From NCBI GenBank assembly GCA_030146905.1, contig JASLAV010001096.1:1-6861 (forward strand): a stretch of DNA of 6,861 bases, written 5' to 3'. The notes under the pieces are model-generated. The model was not told the origin of the DNA, made no database searches, and saw nothing but the letters and a program-made list of their open reading frames with translations. Made by a program: the position numbers and the translations under genes. The first letter of the stretch is position 1, and the number at the start of each line of letters is the position of its first letter. Positions 6,262-6,861 of the stretch are shown in pieces. The DNA comes from Lentzea sp. (GTDB lineage Bacteria > Actinomycetota > Actinomycetes > Mycobacteriales > Pseudonocardiaceae).

Positions 6262-6384
6262 GCGATTGGGGCTTGACCTTGGGTGCGAGGCGCTGCCCTG
6301 CTGTGTTCGGGCGGGTGCGGAGCATCCGACCTTTTCCCGCCCGTTCAGCGCCTCGCAAGGGCCCCGAAGTCAAGCCCCAATCGC
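6262..6384. repeat. Nested imperfect palindrome of 123 bp, unknown element
   Basis: Three sets of arms nest inside one another. Outer: GCGATTGGGGCTTGAC (6262-6277) with its exact complement at 6369-6384 (16 of 16). Middle: GCGAGGCGCTG (6285-6295) with CAGCGCCTCGC (6346-6356), 11 of 11, plus one more pair outside. Inner: CGGGCGGG (6308-6315) with CCCGCCCG (6336-6343), 8 of 8. The tip holds CGGA-GCA-TCCG (6318-6328). Between outer and middle arms, TT/AA and GGG/CCC can also pair. Either strand as RNA, or the DNA itself, could form one long branched or bulged hairpin. No transposase, flanking target duplication or T-run is visible. Candidates are a MITE-like insertion, a REP-type element, or a structured RNA. 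The structure is certain; the identity is not. Confidence 0.8.
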
Positions 6385-6621
6385 TATTGACGCGAAGCGG
6401 CGATGAACCCCCACGACTCGTCCGCCGCCTGACCAGCCACGCTGGAACGCAACCCTCCCAGCCCGAGGTAACCCCACTGAAACGAGACGGACCGTATCGT
6501 CTCGCCGGATGTGACCCGCCACGGGCAAGCCCGCTCGCACGCTCGGAACGCACCCCACACCCGGCAAGCCCACCCGAACGTCCGCAACGGACTCGCCCAA
6601 GAAGCCGATCCCCTCAAACGC
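6385..6621. other. Non-coding stretch with a diverged repeat pair and one palindrome
   Basis: No credible gene: short frames on both strands lack family features and ribosome sites. It holds two diverged copies of a unit of about 50 bp starting CACGCT(C)GGAACGCA, near 6438 and 6537 (about 99 bp apart), each running into a core like that of the array (GAGGTAACCCCAC at 6464; CCGGCAAGCCCACC at 6561). A further core GGGCAAGCCC lies at 6523. CGAGACG (6483-6489) and CGTCTCG (6498-6504) form a perfect 7-bp inverted repeat with an 8-bp spacer. Confidence 0.55.
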
Positions 6622-6656
6622 AAAAGGCCCCTCCCCGCCAACGGGACAGGGCCCTT
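6622..6656 (-). terminator. Intrinsic terminator of the small exported-protein gene
   Basis: Read on the minus strand: AAGGGCCCTGTCCCG, loop TTGG, CGGGGAGGGGCC, then TTTT. Nearly every base pairs (a few G-T wobbles, one G-A mismatch), and the stem ends in a T-run on this strand. It lies 12 nt after the stop codon of the minus-strand gene, which makes it that gene's terminator. On the plus strand it ends in CTTCAA and is less typical. Confidence 0.75.
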
Positions 6657-6668
6657 CAACGGAAAAAC

Positions 6669-6861
6669 CTAAGGCTTCGTGGACCCACCAAACCGATCCA
6701 CGTTCTCAACCTCGGCAGTAGGAGCCGCCGGAAGATCGGCGCCGTTCACACAGCCACCGACGAACTCGATCGACTCACCGGTGCGGACGAAGCGGCCGGC
6801 CTCGTCACAGCCGGCGTGCGCCACGGTCAAGAACGCCGCGCCGGTCAGTGCCACAGCCGTG
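6669..6861 (-). CDS. Small exported two-cysteine protein, 5' end outside window
   Basis: I do not recognise this family. The visible 63 codons run from the right edge to a TAG stop at 6669. The frame is open to the edge, so the true start is probably outside; GTG at 6854 is a possible but early-looking start. The first visible part, AVALTGAAFLTVAHAGC, is the hydrophobic core and end of a signal peptide, with AHA before Gly-Cys fitting a signal peptidase I site. His at -3 makes it a poor lipobox despite the Cys. The mature part would be about 47 residues, acidic, with two Cys 19 positions apart (GCDEAGRF and VGGCVNGADLP), which could form a disulfide outside the cell. No enzyme motif is present. 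It is followed by a good terminator. In M. tuberculosis greA is the minus-strand gene after metB; this is not GreA. Confidence 0.7.
   Translation of the reverse strand, partial: TAVALTGAAFLTVAHAGCDEAGRFVRTGESIEFVGGCVNGADLPAAPTAEVENVDRFGGSTKP

Noticed and set aside
6197..6406. 69-codon plus-strand frame over the palindrome
   Set aside because: No ribosome site or known motif, and its sequence is dictated by the exact palindrome arms; treated as non-coding.
6669..6861. Lipoprotein signal for the small exported protein
   Set aside because: A Cys follows the hydrophobic stretch, but the -3 residue is His where lipoboxes have Leu, Val or Ile; AHA before Gly fits signal peptidase I better.

Overview
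The window is high-GC DNA from an actinomycete. Codon third positions are almost all G or C, one gene starts with GTG, and the gene set and order match a block known from Mycobacterium tuberculosis (Rv1074c fadA3, Rv1075c, Rv1077 cbs, Rv1078 pra, Rv1079 metB). The sequences differ from mycobacterial ones and lipU is absent from the block. A member of the Pseudonocardiaceae (Lentzea, Saccharothrix, Actinosynnema or similar) seems most likely, but that is inference from general resemblance, with no search done.

Layout. Minus strand, left side: a thiolase cut by the left edge (1-1114) and, upstream of it, an SGNH/GDSL hydrolase with an N-terminal membrane anchor (1205-2077). A divergent intergenic region of 117 bp follows. 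Plus strand: cystathionine beta-synthase (2195-3565), a proline/glutamine-rich RDD-family membrane protein (3653-4735), a strong hairpin terminator, and cystathionine gamma-synthase/lyase (4878-6023). The stretch 6024-6668 holds no credible gene but is full of structure: two hairpins after metB, a six-copy degenerate array with a 23-27 bp period, a nested palindrome of about 123 bp, and a diverged pair of repeats. A minus-strand gene for a small exported two-cysteine protein enters from the right edge and ends at 6669, followed by a good intrinsic terminator.

How the genes work together. Cbs condenses homocysteine with serine to cystathionine. The MetB-type enzyme works on cystathionine in the gamma position, either making it from an activated homoserine or cleaving it to cysteine. 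With Cbs so close, reverse transsulfuration (homocysteine to cysteine) is a likely joint role. The membrane protein between them has no known catalytic role in that pathway. It carries three evenly spaced DATQ(I/V)V motifs that look like Ser/Thr-kinase and FHA-type sites. The thiolase acts in fatty-acid or related acyl-CoA degradation, and the hydrolase is a probable envelope esterase.

I see no clear new enzymatic system. The least explained parts are the repeat-rich region after metB and the phospho-motif-like repeats in the RDD protein.
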